The position numbers were made by a program, and so were the translations under genes. A stretch of DNA of 64,000 bases, taken from Piromyces finnis. Taxonomy: Eukaryota; Neocallimastigomycota; Neocallimastigomycetes; Neocallimastigales; Neocallimastigaceae. Below are positions 1 through 15,000 of this stretch, piece by piece. Numbering within the stretch: position 1 is the first letter of the stretch; each line of letters begins with the position of its first letter. A model generated the notes under the pieces. It saw only the letters and a list, made by a program, of their open reading frames with translations. It was not told the DNA's origin and searched no databases. Where the stretch lies: assembly GCA_002104945.1 (NCBI GenBank), contig MCFH01000002.1:310001-374000 (forward strand), in the 5' to 3' direction.

Positions 1-1
1 C

Positions 2-3000
2 TTTTGTCAGAAGAAAATAGAAGAATATAACAATTCTCCAGAAGGTCAAAAAAGAAGAATAACTACAATTTTAACTCCTGAAACAATAAAGAAAATAAAA
101 CAAATTATTTTTGGTTTATTGGCAAATACCCCAATGATTATAAAAGGTTTTACTTCTGCTGGAAAAAGTTTCAATGCTATTGTAAGTTCTGTTATTCATG
201 GAGGTCAATCTCCTGTTTCAATAGTCCTTTCAGAAAATACAACAGTAGAAGATTTGTTAGGAAAATACATTTTACAAAGAAAAGAGTCATCAATGATGTC
301 TTTTGTTCCAGGTGTATTGTTAAAAGCTTATATTGAGGGAAAAATACTTATTTTAGATGAATGTGATTTAGCCAAGCCTGAAGTTTTATCTTGTATTTTA
401 GGATCTTTATCAAAAGACGAAATTACTGTAAATAATAGAATTTATAGAAAAACAAAAGGTTACAATGTTATATTAACTATGAATGGTGAAACAGAAGGGT
501 TCACTAGTACTCAAAGAAACGAACTCAATTTAAATATTTTATCAAAATTTGTTATCATAGAATTTGATAAAATGAGTAAAGAAGAATGTGAACTTATATT
601 TATGAAGCTTATGCCTAATGCTTATAAACAAAATGTTCCTAATTTTGTAAATTTACATAATAGGATGTTAGAATATTCACAAAAGACAATTGATCCTATT
701 GTTACCTTAAGAAATTTAAAAGCATGTATTTATTTATTGAAAGTTAATATACCAGTTAGAGCCTCGGCTGAAATTGCTTATTCAGGAAGATTTCCTATTG
801 ATGAAAGAAATGAATTTAATGATATTCTTGGTAACTTTGGAAGTGATGATATTGATAGTAATATTAAGAAAGAAATAATTAAAAGGTTTGATGAGTATAA
901 TTTATACTATAATGACTCCTATTTAAAATGTGCTTACTTAGCATTGTCGGCATGTAAAGCTGGTCTTCACCCTCTTTTAATTGGTAAAAATGGATCAGGA
1001 TTAACAGAATTAGCTAAATTTGTTGCTTGCAATTATTCTATTAGTACTGATACATTTTTAAGTGAATCTAAAAGGACTAATGTTGAAGTAGTATGTCTTG
1101 GTTCTGAAACATCAACAGATGATTTAGTGGGTTGTTTCCAGCCAATATTATGTAAAACTGAAGATTTAACCAAACTTATTTCATGGGTAGATGGTCCAAT
1201 TTTTAGAGCAGGAAAAAGTGGAAATCCTGTAATATTAGATGGAATAAATTGTGCTAAATCACAAGTTATAGAATATTTAAATCCATTGTTGGAAGATAAT
1301 TCAGTTTTTAATAATGTTAAATTTAATGTAAAAGAAAAGGGCGATGAAGAATATGTTAATATAGAAAAAGGCTTTATAATTATTGGTACTATGAAGGTAG
1401 AAGAAGGAATAGAAAAGATATCAAAAGCTTTGATGAATAGATTTGTAGCTATATATTTGGACGACTTTTCATTAAATGCTGAAGTAATTGAAAAAATAAC
1501 ATATTTAACAGTTAAAAAACTTGAAAATAAAAATAAAAAAAGTTTTGAAGTAGATGACACACTAACTAATAATTGTGATTATAATAAGATTGAAAATGAA
1601 AGTTTATTAGAAATGGAGGATGAAAGAATTGAAAGAGATGAGGAGGAGGATGAAATCACTTCAGAATCAGACTTTGATGAAGAAGAAGATGGTCAAGGTA
1701 TTGTATTTTCAGATTCAAATGAGGAAGAAAGTGAAAATGATAAAGAAGGTGAATTTAATAACTTATCACATTTTACTAACGAAAGAAATAATGCCAATAT
1801 TTCTTCGGAATATTCAAATGATAATTGTGAAACAAAGGAAGAAGACATTCCTAATTGGTATAATATGAACAATTTTAATAGTATAAATATAAAAGAAATA
1901 GTAGAACTACTTAAAAATGTTGAATTTAAAAATATTAAGACGTTAATTAAAACAATTACTAAATTATATTATATTATTCAAAGAACTAAAATGTCTGGTT
2001 CTGATTCTTATACTTTTTTAAAATTAACAGATGATATTTTTGATTTAAAAAATATAGATAAGTTAATATCAGATGTATTAAATGATAATGAAAAAGGCAG
2101 TAATATATTTTTCTTTAATAATAATAAAATAGGTAATGCAAAAAAAATGATATTATCATTAATTTTATCTGATCTTTCTTGTTCTCCAATATTTATACAA
2201 GGAACAGCAGGCACAGGAAAGTCTGTAGCAGTAAGACATTATGGCTCGTTTAGAAAATTCAGAAATAGAGATCCAATATTAACCATTAGTTGTAGTTCCG
2301 AAATGACTTTTGAACAATTTATTGGAACTTATAGTTTTAGAAATACATCTTTCCAATTTATTGAAGGACCATTATTAACGGCTATGAGGAATGGTGAACC
2401 TATTCTTGTTGATGAATTTAATTTATGTTCTGAAGAAGTACTTCTTAGCTTACTCCCATTATTGAAGGCTGAGATTAATGATAGTATCCAATTAAAAGGT
2501 GTTCCATATAAGGTTAAAATTAATCAAGGTTTTGTTTTTATAGCTACTGGAAATAATGATAATGAGTCTGGTAGGAAAAAATTACCTAATTCAATATTGG
2601 ATGAATTAATAAATGTAAAAATTTCAAATCCATCTTTAGAAGAATATAAAGGATTAATTGATGAAATAATAAATAATGAATATAAGGAGTGCAGTAGGTA
2701 TATATCTTCTGATAATATATGTGATATTGTTGAAGTAGTTGAATCAGTGGCACAACAGAGTTTCACATTAAGACATATCAAAATTTTATTAAATAGAATA
2801 AAAAGATTTTGTACTGAGGAATTAACATGCTTAGAAATTTCAAACGAAGAATATAGAAAAATACCAGTTGCCTATGTAATAATAAGTTTCATAATTCCAA
2901 GTTTAAAGGTAGGTAAAGAGAGAATAGAACAATTAGTTGAAAAGATCGGTATTATTACTAATATAGATAGTAAAGAATTATTAGAATTTATAAAATCTGA

Positions 3001-6000
3001 AGCTATAATAGTTTCTAGGCAAAGTAGATATTACTTGAAAAAGAATTATATTAAAAAAGGGAAAATAATATTAAGTACATCTTTAAAGAAAAACTATCCT
3101 CCAATTATTTTACAAACTTATTTTTGGATTCGTATGTCATGTTCATTAAATTTTGATAGTCCTTCCGAAGAAACTCTACTTTTAGTTGGTGAAACTTCAT
3201 ATAAATCATATATATTGGAACAATGGTTGGATTCTTTAGAAAGTGATTCTTATGAAGAACATTTTGTAACTGGAAATACTGAAACACAAGATTTAATAGG
3301 TATCTCAACTTTAGAAAATAAAGATAAATTGTCTAATTATATTGATTCTCTTGTAGAAAAAGCTATATTATATTTACATGGAGATAGAAAGAATATTAAT
3401 GGAGCAAGAGAAGAGAAACTTAGATCAATTATGAATGAACTTGAAATAGATGAAAAGGGTATTATCCATAATAATAAAAACAATGTTTGTTTAGAATTCA
3501 TTTATAGATGCATTAAAGAGTTAATTAACTTAGAAGAAAATTATGATAAATCAATGGGAATAAAAACAGTTACATCATTTAATTTAGGTATAATATCTTC
3601 TGCTTGTATCTTTGGAAAAAAATTAATTATAAAAGGAATAAATCAAATTTCATCATCAGTACTAGAAAGAATAAATTCTGTGTTAGAATACCCAAGAAGT
3701 CTTGTCCTGAATGAAGATACTCAAGGGATATTTAATAATCAAAAAATATTTAAAGATTTATACAAAAGCAATAGAAGAAGTATTCCAATCTCTAATAAAT
3801 TTACATTATGTTTTACTTCAAGAGAAATAATTAATGGAAAGTTATCTGAGGCATTTAAATCAAGATGTTCTACAATTATTTGTCCTAGTTATGATAATTC
3901 ACTTTATCTAGGCATTATACAAATAGATAAATATGAAAATTATAGTTTAATTGCAAAATCTATTATAACAAAAAATGAACTTCAGAAAGAAATAATTAAA
4001 TTATACAATAAAATAACAAACAATAAAATTATAATTCCCGTACTTTCATTTATAAGATGGTGTAATACTACTGAAAGAATTAGTGAATATTTGCAAGATA
4101 CAAGTTTTAAAGAAATAGTAGGAATAGCTGTACTCAGAAGCATATTTGATGGATTTGAACCAAACAATAGAACTAGAATTATTAGAGAATTATTACTAGA
4201 ATACCTACCTGAAAATTTATATAATTTAATAGTAAATGATGAAAATAATGATGATTATAAACCCCCATTTGAAATTGAAAATAAAGATGAGGATTTTAAA
4301 TATGTTAAGTCAATTTATAGTGGAATTAAATTACAAGTTACCAATCCAAAAATTGATAAATTAAATGAAATAAAATGGACTAAATCAGCATCAGATATGG
4401 CAGATTCAATTTTAACTTCACTAGTAGCTCATACAATGTTAATATTTGAAGGTCCTCCAGGAAGAGGTAAAACAGCAATAGCAACTATTATTTATGAATT
4501 TCTAGATATAGATTATAGAAGAATAAATTTATCACCTTCTACAACAGAAGAAGATATTTTTTCTAGAACGGTCCCAAAAATTACTAATGACAGTAATGAG
4601 AAAAATATTAAAACGGAAATACAATTAGGACCACTTTTACAAATAGTACAAAAAAGCTCAAACTCAATCAAATATTGTAAAAATGCTTTATTATTGGATG
4701 AAATTAACTTAGCATCTAATGAGTTATTAACTCAATTATATTCTTTTTTAATTTCAATATTTTATAAAAAAGAATATCATACTTCATATGGCAAAAACTA
4801 TAAAATAGGAAAAATTGGTGTTATAGCAACAATGAATGATGCAAAATTATCAAATGCAAGAACAGCACTTTCATCAAATATTTTAAATCTTAGTCATACC
4901 TTTAAATTATCAAACTATGAGCAAAAAGAAATGATGATTTTGGCTAACAATATATTAGGAAGAGAAAAGTTATTCAAAAAAAAAGAATTCATGATTAGAA
5001 CATTAAATTGTTTCTTAAATTCACAAAAATATATTAAAAACAATTTAGAGATAGGAGGATTTACTTTAAGAGAAATTTTAAAGATAGGTGAGTTTACTAA
5101 TAAATGTCCTGATGTACCACTTGATGCTTTGTTAGAAATAGTATTATGTTCAAATATGTCGGATGAAGATGCCTATAAATTTAAAGAAGAAAATCAATTT
5201 ACAAATACTCTTAGTAATATAACACCTGATATTAAAAATAATAAACTACGTTTTAAAGATTTGATAGAATATGATTTAATTAGATTTAGATGTGATGGAC
5301 CATTAAAAAGACAATTTACATCCCCCGAGAAGGATGCTTTAATGAAAATATTAATTGGACTTAAAGCAATGAGAACGATTTTATTGTCCGGAGATATTGG
5401 AACTGGAAAGACATATATTGTGGAAACGTTGGCTGAAATAATTGGGGTAAAGTTAAATATAATTCAATTTAATGCGGAAACATCATCATCAGATACTATA
5501 GGAAAAACTGAAATGAGTGTAGATTCAAATGAAGAATATGATATTAAAAAGGAATTAAATAAATTAAAAAAAATATTAATAAAGGAAAAATGGCCTAGGA
5601 TAACTTCTTTTATATGTATGGATTTTTATAATTCTAAAGATATAAAGAAATTTTTTGGAAAGTTATGTAAAGAAAATCCAATAAGTAATGAAGCTAAAGA
5701 TCAATTAGAAATTTATTGTTGTAAATTAGAAAAATATTCTACATTATCATTTACTAATTTTGAATTCAAAAAGTCATTGCTACTTAATGCTATGGAGAAA
5801 GGAGAGTGGATATTAATTGATGATCTTAATTATGCACCACAAGAAATTGAAAGATTAATGCCATTATTAGAAGAAAGCCCTTCATTAACGATTTTTGAAC
5901 AAAGCCCTCAAATTAAATATTCAAGAAACTATATTGAGGATACTGATACTATAAAGCATATACAAATACATAAGAATTTTAGACTTTTTTTAATTGCATC

Positions 6001-9000
6001 TAATGAAAATGCTTTATCTACAGCTATAAAATCAAGATGTTTATGTGTTAGGCTTAAGCCTTTTGAAAAACCACAGCATTACTCTGAACTTATATATAGC
6101 TGTTTAAGTAATTCTAACCTTCCTGAAAATGATATTATTTCAATTGCAACACATTTAGGTAGGGCATTTCATGATATTAAAAATAGTGAAAAGGAAATAT
6201 ATTTCTTACTTAAAAATTTGAAATTGACACCAGTCAACTTAGTTTATCTTTCAAAGGTTTTGTCTAATTATTCAGAAGTGAATGGGAAAACTTTATTTGA
6301 TGGTATAAAATTCTGTATCTTTTCAATGTTTAAGAATAAAAATGAGCAAATTAGCAGATTTAAAAAATCATTATCTAGTGAAATAGATTTTAATATTTCT
6401 ACTTATAATACCGGGATAATGAAAGATAAAAAGTATATTCTATGTAAGATTGAAATAAAAATATTAAGTTATGCTAAACTATTAAAAAATAAAGAAATAA
6501 GCAATAATGATATTGATAAAGAATTTAATGATAAATTGAATTCATTATTTAAAAAAAAATACAAAACTAAAAGAGTAGCAAACATAAAAATTAATAATGA
6601 AAAAGAAAATGAAATAATTGATTTTATAAAAAGAGCTAAAAATGACATAATTAATAATTTAGAACAATTTACATTAGAAGATATCGAAGAATATAAAGAA
6701 TATATTGAAGAAGTTTTATTTATATTAGAAAATTTTATTCCTGAAGAAAAAGAAATATATGATTATTTATACTATCTTAAATATTTAAATTTATTATTAA
6801 AAGAATTAACTTCAATTAAAAACAAGAAAGTTAAGGGATTAAAATTAAATACTATTGAAAATTCAAAAGATTACTTTTTACAATTTGGAGATTCTAAAGA
6901 GGAAGCAGAAGAAAATGCTTTGAAGGTGTATTGGTTTAGAAATGTATTAAATGGTTTTGATATCTTTATACCAGAAAAAGTTTCAACAAAAAATTTAAAT
7001 TTATCAATTATTAATATATATTATAATCATTATGCTGAAGAGTATAATACATTACCTTTGGATTATACATCCAAAATTAAGATAGAACCTTATATTTATT
7101 TAAAATTCCTAGAAAACATTAAATTACGAAAAATATTAAAATATTTTAATTTTACCATTAATGATGGTTATATAGAAGAAATATTTTATACTTTAGTTCA
7201 TTACAAAAAATCTATAGAAATTCATACTTCAGTTAATGAAATATTAGAAATTATAATGTTTATTGGAGAAAACTCTAAATTTATTATTGAATATAATAAT
7301 GGATACTGTATTAATAAATATAAAATAGAAGAGTTAAGAGACAACTTGAAATTGAATGAATTATATAGTAAATATAAATATAATGTAAAAGACATATATA
7401 AGAAAAATATGGATTATATAATTCCATTAAGCTTAAAAAAAAATAATAATTTAATAGGAGGAAATATCTATTGGTTTTATAATATTTTCGCTAAAGAATA
7501 TGATCTAAAGTCTGTTATTAACAATAATATGCTATGTGAATTTAATAAAGCAATTGAAAATATATTAAGATTAAAAACATATAATACAAAAAATATGGAA
7601 GGAATATGGAATAATGAATTAAAAGATATATTAAATAAGGGCTATCAATTAATCTATTCTTTACAAGGTTTGAAAAATATTCTTTTGGAAGAGGAAAATA
7701 AAGAAGAAAAAATAAAAGAATTCATCGAAAATATAATGACTTTAAAAAAATATAAGCTATTTCATATGTGTGAATCAAAAAATGTTATTATAGAAAATAT
7801 TATTAATTTAATAGATTTAATAAAAGATTTTTTTAAAAGATATGAAATTAATATATGGGATGAAATGGAATTATTTAAAAATACTTGTATTATATATTTA
7901 GAAAGTGAAAAATTGAAAGAAAAGTATGAAACAGAAAAAATAAAATACGTTAATCAATTAAACCAAATTTTATTAAAATTAAATAATATTTGTAATCAAG
8001 ATAATAAGAATAAATTTGATTCTATAGATAAGGAAATTAGAGGATTATTAAAATTTATAAATAATACGGATATAGAAGATATAGCCAATAAAATCAGAGA
8101 AATTGAAAAGCAATTAAGTATGTTTAAAATAGCTAATGATGATAATATTAATAAAATGTCTTCGAAAAAATCACAAATATTAAATGACACTAATGTTAAT
8201 AATAATAATAATGAAACTATTAAATCAGAAGTATTAGTGAAATATTCTAAATTATGTAACATTATTAATAGAATGAAAAAAACCAAGGAACAACAACTGC
8301 TTATAAATAATATGTTTATGTTTTGTGACATTTCTACTTTAGATAATTTTATTAATACATATAAAGTTTCGTTTATGAAATGCTTAGATGATAAATCTGT
8401 TTTAGAAGTTTTAATTAAAGAGTTAAAACATTTAGTGAATTCATTATTAATTTCGGATATAATTAATATATATAATGAATATTCTCAATATGAGGATTAC
8501 TTAACATTTATTAAAGAAATACTTTCAAATAATTTAAATTATATAAAAATACTAGGTAATTATTTTGAGGACGATGCTTATATATATTTACCAAAACTTG
8601 ATATTATTGATTTAAAATATTGTGTTCAATATGGTATTAAAAATAAAGAATACGGTTCATTAATTAAATCAATAACACATGATTTAAATATTAAAATTCG
8701 TAACCCAGAAGAAGGCGAAACAACTGAAGAATATTTAAAATATTTAATTTATCAATTTGATAAAGATATTGATTTTTCTCATAGTATAGAAGAAATAATT
8801 TTATCTCTTGATAAAAAACATATAGAAACGGTTAAAAATTTATATAATGCTGCTAAAATAGTAGAATTATTCAAAAGCATTAAATATGATTATAATAAAG
8901 AATGGCTTATGAAAGATGTTGATGAAATGAAAAACTCATACTGGAAAGAGCCAGGTAAAATTCTTGTTAAATATAAATATAGTTCTTTGCTCCATTTTAA

Positions 9001-12000
9001 TCAATTTAGTGATAAGAATATATTTGATGGGGAAAAAATTATTGCGAAATCTCTTTATGCAGCACATGAAGCATTAAATTTAAAAAATATTCAGTATAAA
9101 AAAGGTATCCTTAATGATATTCTTACTGAAGTTTTAAATAATATTTATAATGATACTATAAATAATTATAATTATGGATACAGAACTATCTTATTTTATA
9201 ACAATAACATATATAAAGATAATGTTGGTGAAACAATGGTCTCAATTATATATTCTGCATTTGAAATATTATTACAAATAGATGATATTGTAGAAAATTA
9301 TCATGTTAAGAATATTATAAAAGAAATTATTAATAAATTTATAGTTAATTGTATAAATTATGAATCACCGGATTTTGATAATATCGATATTACTAATATT
9401 TGTAATATATTAATAAATAATTCTTTGAGTAAATATAATTTAATGTATAAAAACAAAAAAGAAGAATATGAAGAAGAAATTATAACATATAGAGAAAAAT
9501 TTATAACTATTGTCGAAAAATTAAAAGAGAAATATGAAAATATTTATGAAACAGAGAAAAGCCAGTATTTAAAAAAATTAGAAGACTATAATAATAAAAT
9601 ATATAATTTAAGAGAAAAATATAAAAAGGAATTTACATTTGATAAGTTTATTACTAATATATATACAAAAAAAAATAAAAACTATAGCGACTGCGACCAA
9701 GATAATAAAGAAGCCAAGAAAAAATATACGGAATATATGAAAAAAAATACTGAAGATGAAGAAATTCTAAAATATTACAAAATAAATATAAGTAAACCAT
9801 TCGATGAAAATATTGATGAAAAAATAAAATCATTTAATAAAGAATGCAATTCATTACTATTACTAGAGATATACGATATAAATATTTTTGAATATAAAAC
9901 TATAATAAATAGTAATAAAATAACTAATTTTATAGAAGATGATAGAGATAAGCAATTATATTTAAAGTATGAAGATAATTTGAAAGAAAAAATAAATGAT
10001 TATATTAACATTATTAATGACAATAAAAATTTCATGAAAGAAATAAAGAATATAACAATACCCTCATATAGATGTTCAGAGTATAATATTGAAGCTGATG
10101 TTAAAACATTGATGGAATGGATTAAAAAGCTATTAAATTGTAAAATAAATATGAAAATTAATGAATATAAGGAAATTCCTCATAATAAAGAAACAAACAT
10201 TACAGAAACAATAAAAATGTATTCAACAGACACAAATTGGATAAATGATAGTAAAAATAGACCAAGTTTCTTACTTGATAATATTAATATAGATCTAGGT
10301 ATTTACATTTTAAAGCAAATTCATGTAAATAATGTTGGTTCTGTAATTTTTAACAATACCTGTTCATATCCAATTACTTTTGAATTAGAGCAAAGTGAAA
10401 AGAATGGAATCAAAGCATATACAAATGGAAATACAATACAACAAAATAAACCATTGAATATTAAATTTAGATTAAATAAAAATCCCGATACTAATGAGAC
10501 AATAAAATGTGAATTCTATATTAAATTAATTAAAAATAATGAAGAATGTGACAGATGTAAAGTAGTAGCTTATTTAAATGTAATTCCATTTTGTATAAAA
10601 TTTAAATTTAATGAGAAATACAATATAGATGAAAATAACAATTTAAGTATAAATCATTATATCAATGATTCATTAGAAATTATGTATAATTATCCAGGAA
10701 ACTATTCATCTAATAACTTAGGTATTATAATAAAACAAAATGAAGATAATTGTAATAATGATTTAACTATTGAACAACAACAAGGTATAATAAGATCGAC
10801 ATTTAAATCAAAATTACAACAACCTATTGTAAAATGTTCATATAATAAAAAAATTAACTTAAATAAATTACAATTGATCAATTTAAACCTTAATTTTCCA
10901 ATTCCAACATATTTTGGTCTTGTTGTATATGATGAAAAAGAAATAAATATGCAATCCATTGATGTTGAAAAAGATAATCCAATAACATTATACTTATTTA
11001 ATATGAGTGCCACTTCAATAAATATTAATTATCATTATAACAATAGAAATATCGAATTAATGGAAAAAACTGAAAATATAAATCCTGGTGAAAAGAAGAA
11101 ATTAATATTTAAAGTTTTAAAAGAAAGTTATTCTGAAAATCTTTATTTAGGTATTAATAACAAGAATATTGATATCAATGTTATTAGTTTACCTAAATTA
11201 ACAAAAGAAAAACATTTTATATTAAAATATAAATATATATGTTGTAATCTTATAACTAAAAGTATACAAAATAAACTTAAGTGTATTATAATTGATAATC
11301 AATATAAAATAATCCAAAAAGATAAAGTAGAAACCATAAAATATAAATACGATAGTCTTAGCTCTTGTTATCTACTATATAATAATAAAGTATGTGATAA
11401 AGTAATTAAAGAAGAAAGTAACTATAATTATAATAAAAATGTTAATTGTTCTGTTTATGGATTCAGTAATAACAATTTATGTACAAATAAAATTTATAAT
11501 GTAGATATTGTTCTAAAATATGAAAGTAAAAATAATCATGTATTTTCTACAAATCAAATGAAAGAATTTTCAAAAATATTAAAAGATGAAAAATTTAAAA
11601 ACGATCTTCAATCTAATGATAGAGAAAGAATAGAGGCCTCAATAAATAAATTAATAGATGCAGAATTGAGCCTCAACGAAAATATTAATGAAAATATTAA
11701 AAATATAAAAATTGATGAAAGTGAAAAAACATCCATTAAAAATATAATAGTATATCTTATGAAAATGTCGAATGATTATTTAATTGATAACTTTATTGAA
11801 CAATTAAAGAAATGGTTAAAAGAAATGTATAATAGAAGTATTTTACTTCCATATTTTAATGTAAATACTGAATTGAATGAGAATATCAAAGATTTTTTGA
11901 ATAAATTAAAGTATATTATTAGTTTTGTAGATATAGTTGTTAATCCTATGATATTGAGCGAAGATATTTTGGACTATATCAAAAGTAGTTCTAATAGTAA

Positions 12001-15000
12001 TATAAAATTAATTAGTAATTACAGAGAATTAACTAACATCTTTAATCGGTGCTTTAGATATGGTCTTGAAAAAGATAGTGAAACTTCAGAAATAATATTT
12101 TATGATGGTAAATATGTTAAAGGTGATGTCTTTGATGCGTTTGATAAGCAAATTAAAAATTCGAAAATGGATAATCAAAGTTATAATATTGATAAAATTA
12201 ATAATTTCATTAAAATATACAGGAAAGAAATCCAAGAAATTATAGATAAAATAATAAATAATAAGGTTAGTATATCAAATTTACTTAATATATTAGATGA
12301 ATGCATTGACATAATTGCCAAATGTCCATTAATATTATCAACAATAGATAATAATAAAGAACTATTCAATTACTGTATTTCAAATAGTCAAAGAATATAC
12401 GATTTTATATATAAATTAACGAAATCACCAATTAATGAAACACATTTTTCTAAAAGAATATGTAAAACTCTTTATGCCATCCATAATATATTATCACAAT
12501 ATGAATTTTTTGATTTATTTACTACTATATCAAGTCATTTTGATTCTTCTTATATAAAAACATATGGTGCCATAGTTCAATGTGAATTACCTTTTGATAA
12601 CACTTACGAAAATGATATTACAGCTAGTAAAAAAATGAATAAAAAATGTAATTCATACGAAATAAATAGTAAAAGAAGAAATGCCCATTTTAGTAAGTCA
12701 CAATTTGCTTCAAGAGAATATGAAAATTATAAAAATGAATCTTTTAATAATACAAATAATGTCGAAAAACCTATATTTGTTAAAGAGAATAAAGTTGATC
12801 ATAAAAATAAATTTACCAGAGTACTATCAGATGAGGAAATAAATAAACTATCAGTTCCATACTTTAATCAAAACATTGAAGAGAATAAGGAAAAAGATAG
12901 TAATGATGACAATATATTAGAAAATAACATTTCAGATATTTTACAAAATCAATGTAAAGATATAAAAATATCAATGGATATATTGGAAGCAAACTTTGGT
13001 AAAATAACACCAGAAAAATTTTTAGAAATGATATTAGAAAGAACAGCATGTCTTAATCAATCATTATCTGAAATTAGATATTCAATGGTAAAAAGAGATG
13101 GTTTAAATAAAGATGGTTCATTTAATTATTATGATGAATGTTCAGAAGCATCATCCTACATTCAATCGATCATTTCTAATAGTTTAAAATCTGAACTAGA
13201 ATTTATAGATAATAATAATATACTATTACCTTATAGTGTAGTGGATAGTTATGTTGACATAGCAGTAGACATTACTCATATGTCACCAATTCAAAGAATT
13301 GCTAGTCTTGTAATTTCAACAGGGTTATCCATTTCTTTGAGCAGCTACGGGATCAAAATAAGAATTTCTGTTTTTGGAGAAAGAAATGGTGTTTGGATTT
13401 TTTCTAATGATTTTGAAACAAGTATTGAAATCCAATTATCAAGATTAAGAGATGCTCTTTCAAGTAAAAAAAGATACATGTCTATCCCGGGAGATGCCTT
13501 ACTTTCATTGAAGAAGGATTGGATTGAAAAAGAATATGAAAATAAAAAAACAAAATATACATCAGTATTAATATCCTCATTAATTTCACCTCAAGTTGTA
13601 AATAAAGTGGTTAAATGGGATGAAATCATTTCAAATAATATAGTTGTATTTGGACTAAAATCTGATTTTAGTGAGGAATTTATGAAGAGACATAAAGTAT
13701 ACGAACAATTATTACAAGTTCCATCAAAAAATAATGAAAATATAACTCAACAATTTTTAGACCCAATGAACGTGATAAATCAGAATGAATCAGAAAGTGA
13801 ATTACTTGAAATATTATGTAAATCATTAGTAAGATCTTGTAGATACAAATTAGAAGAGGACAAAGATAACTTTAAAGAAACCAAAATTATTGTAAATAAC
13901 AATCATAATGATTTGAATGAAGAAATATCATTAAAATATCTAATTGAATCTATTCTTAATAACAGGAACGATGTAACATTCTTTGCTCAAAATAAAGAAC
14001 ATACCACTACTGAAGTGTATAATTTGAATAATAGTTTTGTACAAACAAAGACACAACTTCCTTCAATATATGAAGAAACCCAAAATAGTATATTATGTGA
14101 TAACGGCAGCATAGGAGTTCTTAAAGATGCTGCGGAAAAGTTATTAAAGACTTCATTTGGATTAGCCTTTCCACCAAATGCTTCTTCGAAAAAAGTCCCA
14201 ACCGCATCAGGAGGTACAATATCTATACCAGCTCTTAAAAAATGGATTGCTTCAGGATTCACGTATAAAGAGATATTTTTGAAAAAAGCTGGAAAAACAA
14301 AAAGAAAATATAAAATTACTGTAGCCATTGATTTCTCATCATCTATCCATTTATCATGTAATTATTCTCATGCTATTTCAACCACCTTATTATTATTAAT
14401 AGCCCCATCAATTCTTCAAGATAATGAAGAAATTAGTATAGATGTTATTATAAGCACTATTGATGGACCAAAAATCATGTATATATCTTCCAAGGCAAAT
14501 ACTTTTGAATCTATTTCTTATATTCAATCCATTATTAATATTATTGATAAAGAAGCTCCTAAATTCTGTACACCAGGTAATACCTTAAATGCTGCTTATC
14601 AATTACAATTAGAAAAAAGCGGTATAAACATGGGAAGAAATATATTCTTTATTACTGATGGTTATGTCACCTCCAGAAAAGAGGTTATGTTTGCTAATTC
14701 GATTATCAGTAGTTGTGAAAATTCTGGTATTGAATTAATGACATTTGGTGTCGGTTCATATCCTTATGGAATCAAGCAATTGTATCCAAAATGTTGTTAT
14801 GCACCATCCATACTAAATCTTGCTGATGCTCTTTCCTATTTATTTTCTTTATCAAGAAATCCAGCATGTGATAAAATTATACCTCAAGTCATTATTAGTT
14901 CTATATCTGAAGAGCTTCAAACGAAGCTTTCCGAAATGATTAACCAACCACCGGATAATACAGAATTACAAGAAAGTATAGAAAATACATTAATGGATTA

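Noticed and set aside
119-121. TTG as start codon of the giant gene
   Set aside because: The same frame stays open back to base 2 with protein-like codons (EEYNNSPEGQKRR...), so the gene simply begins outside the window.
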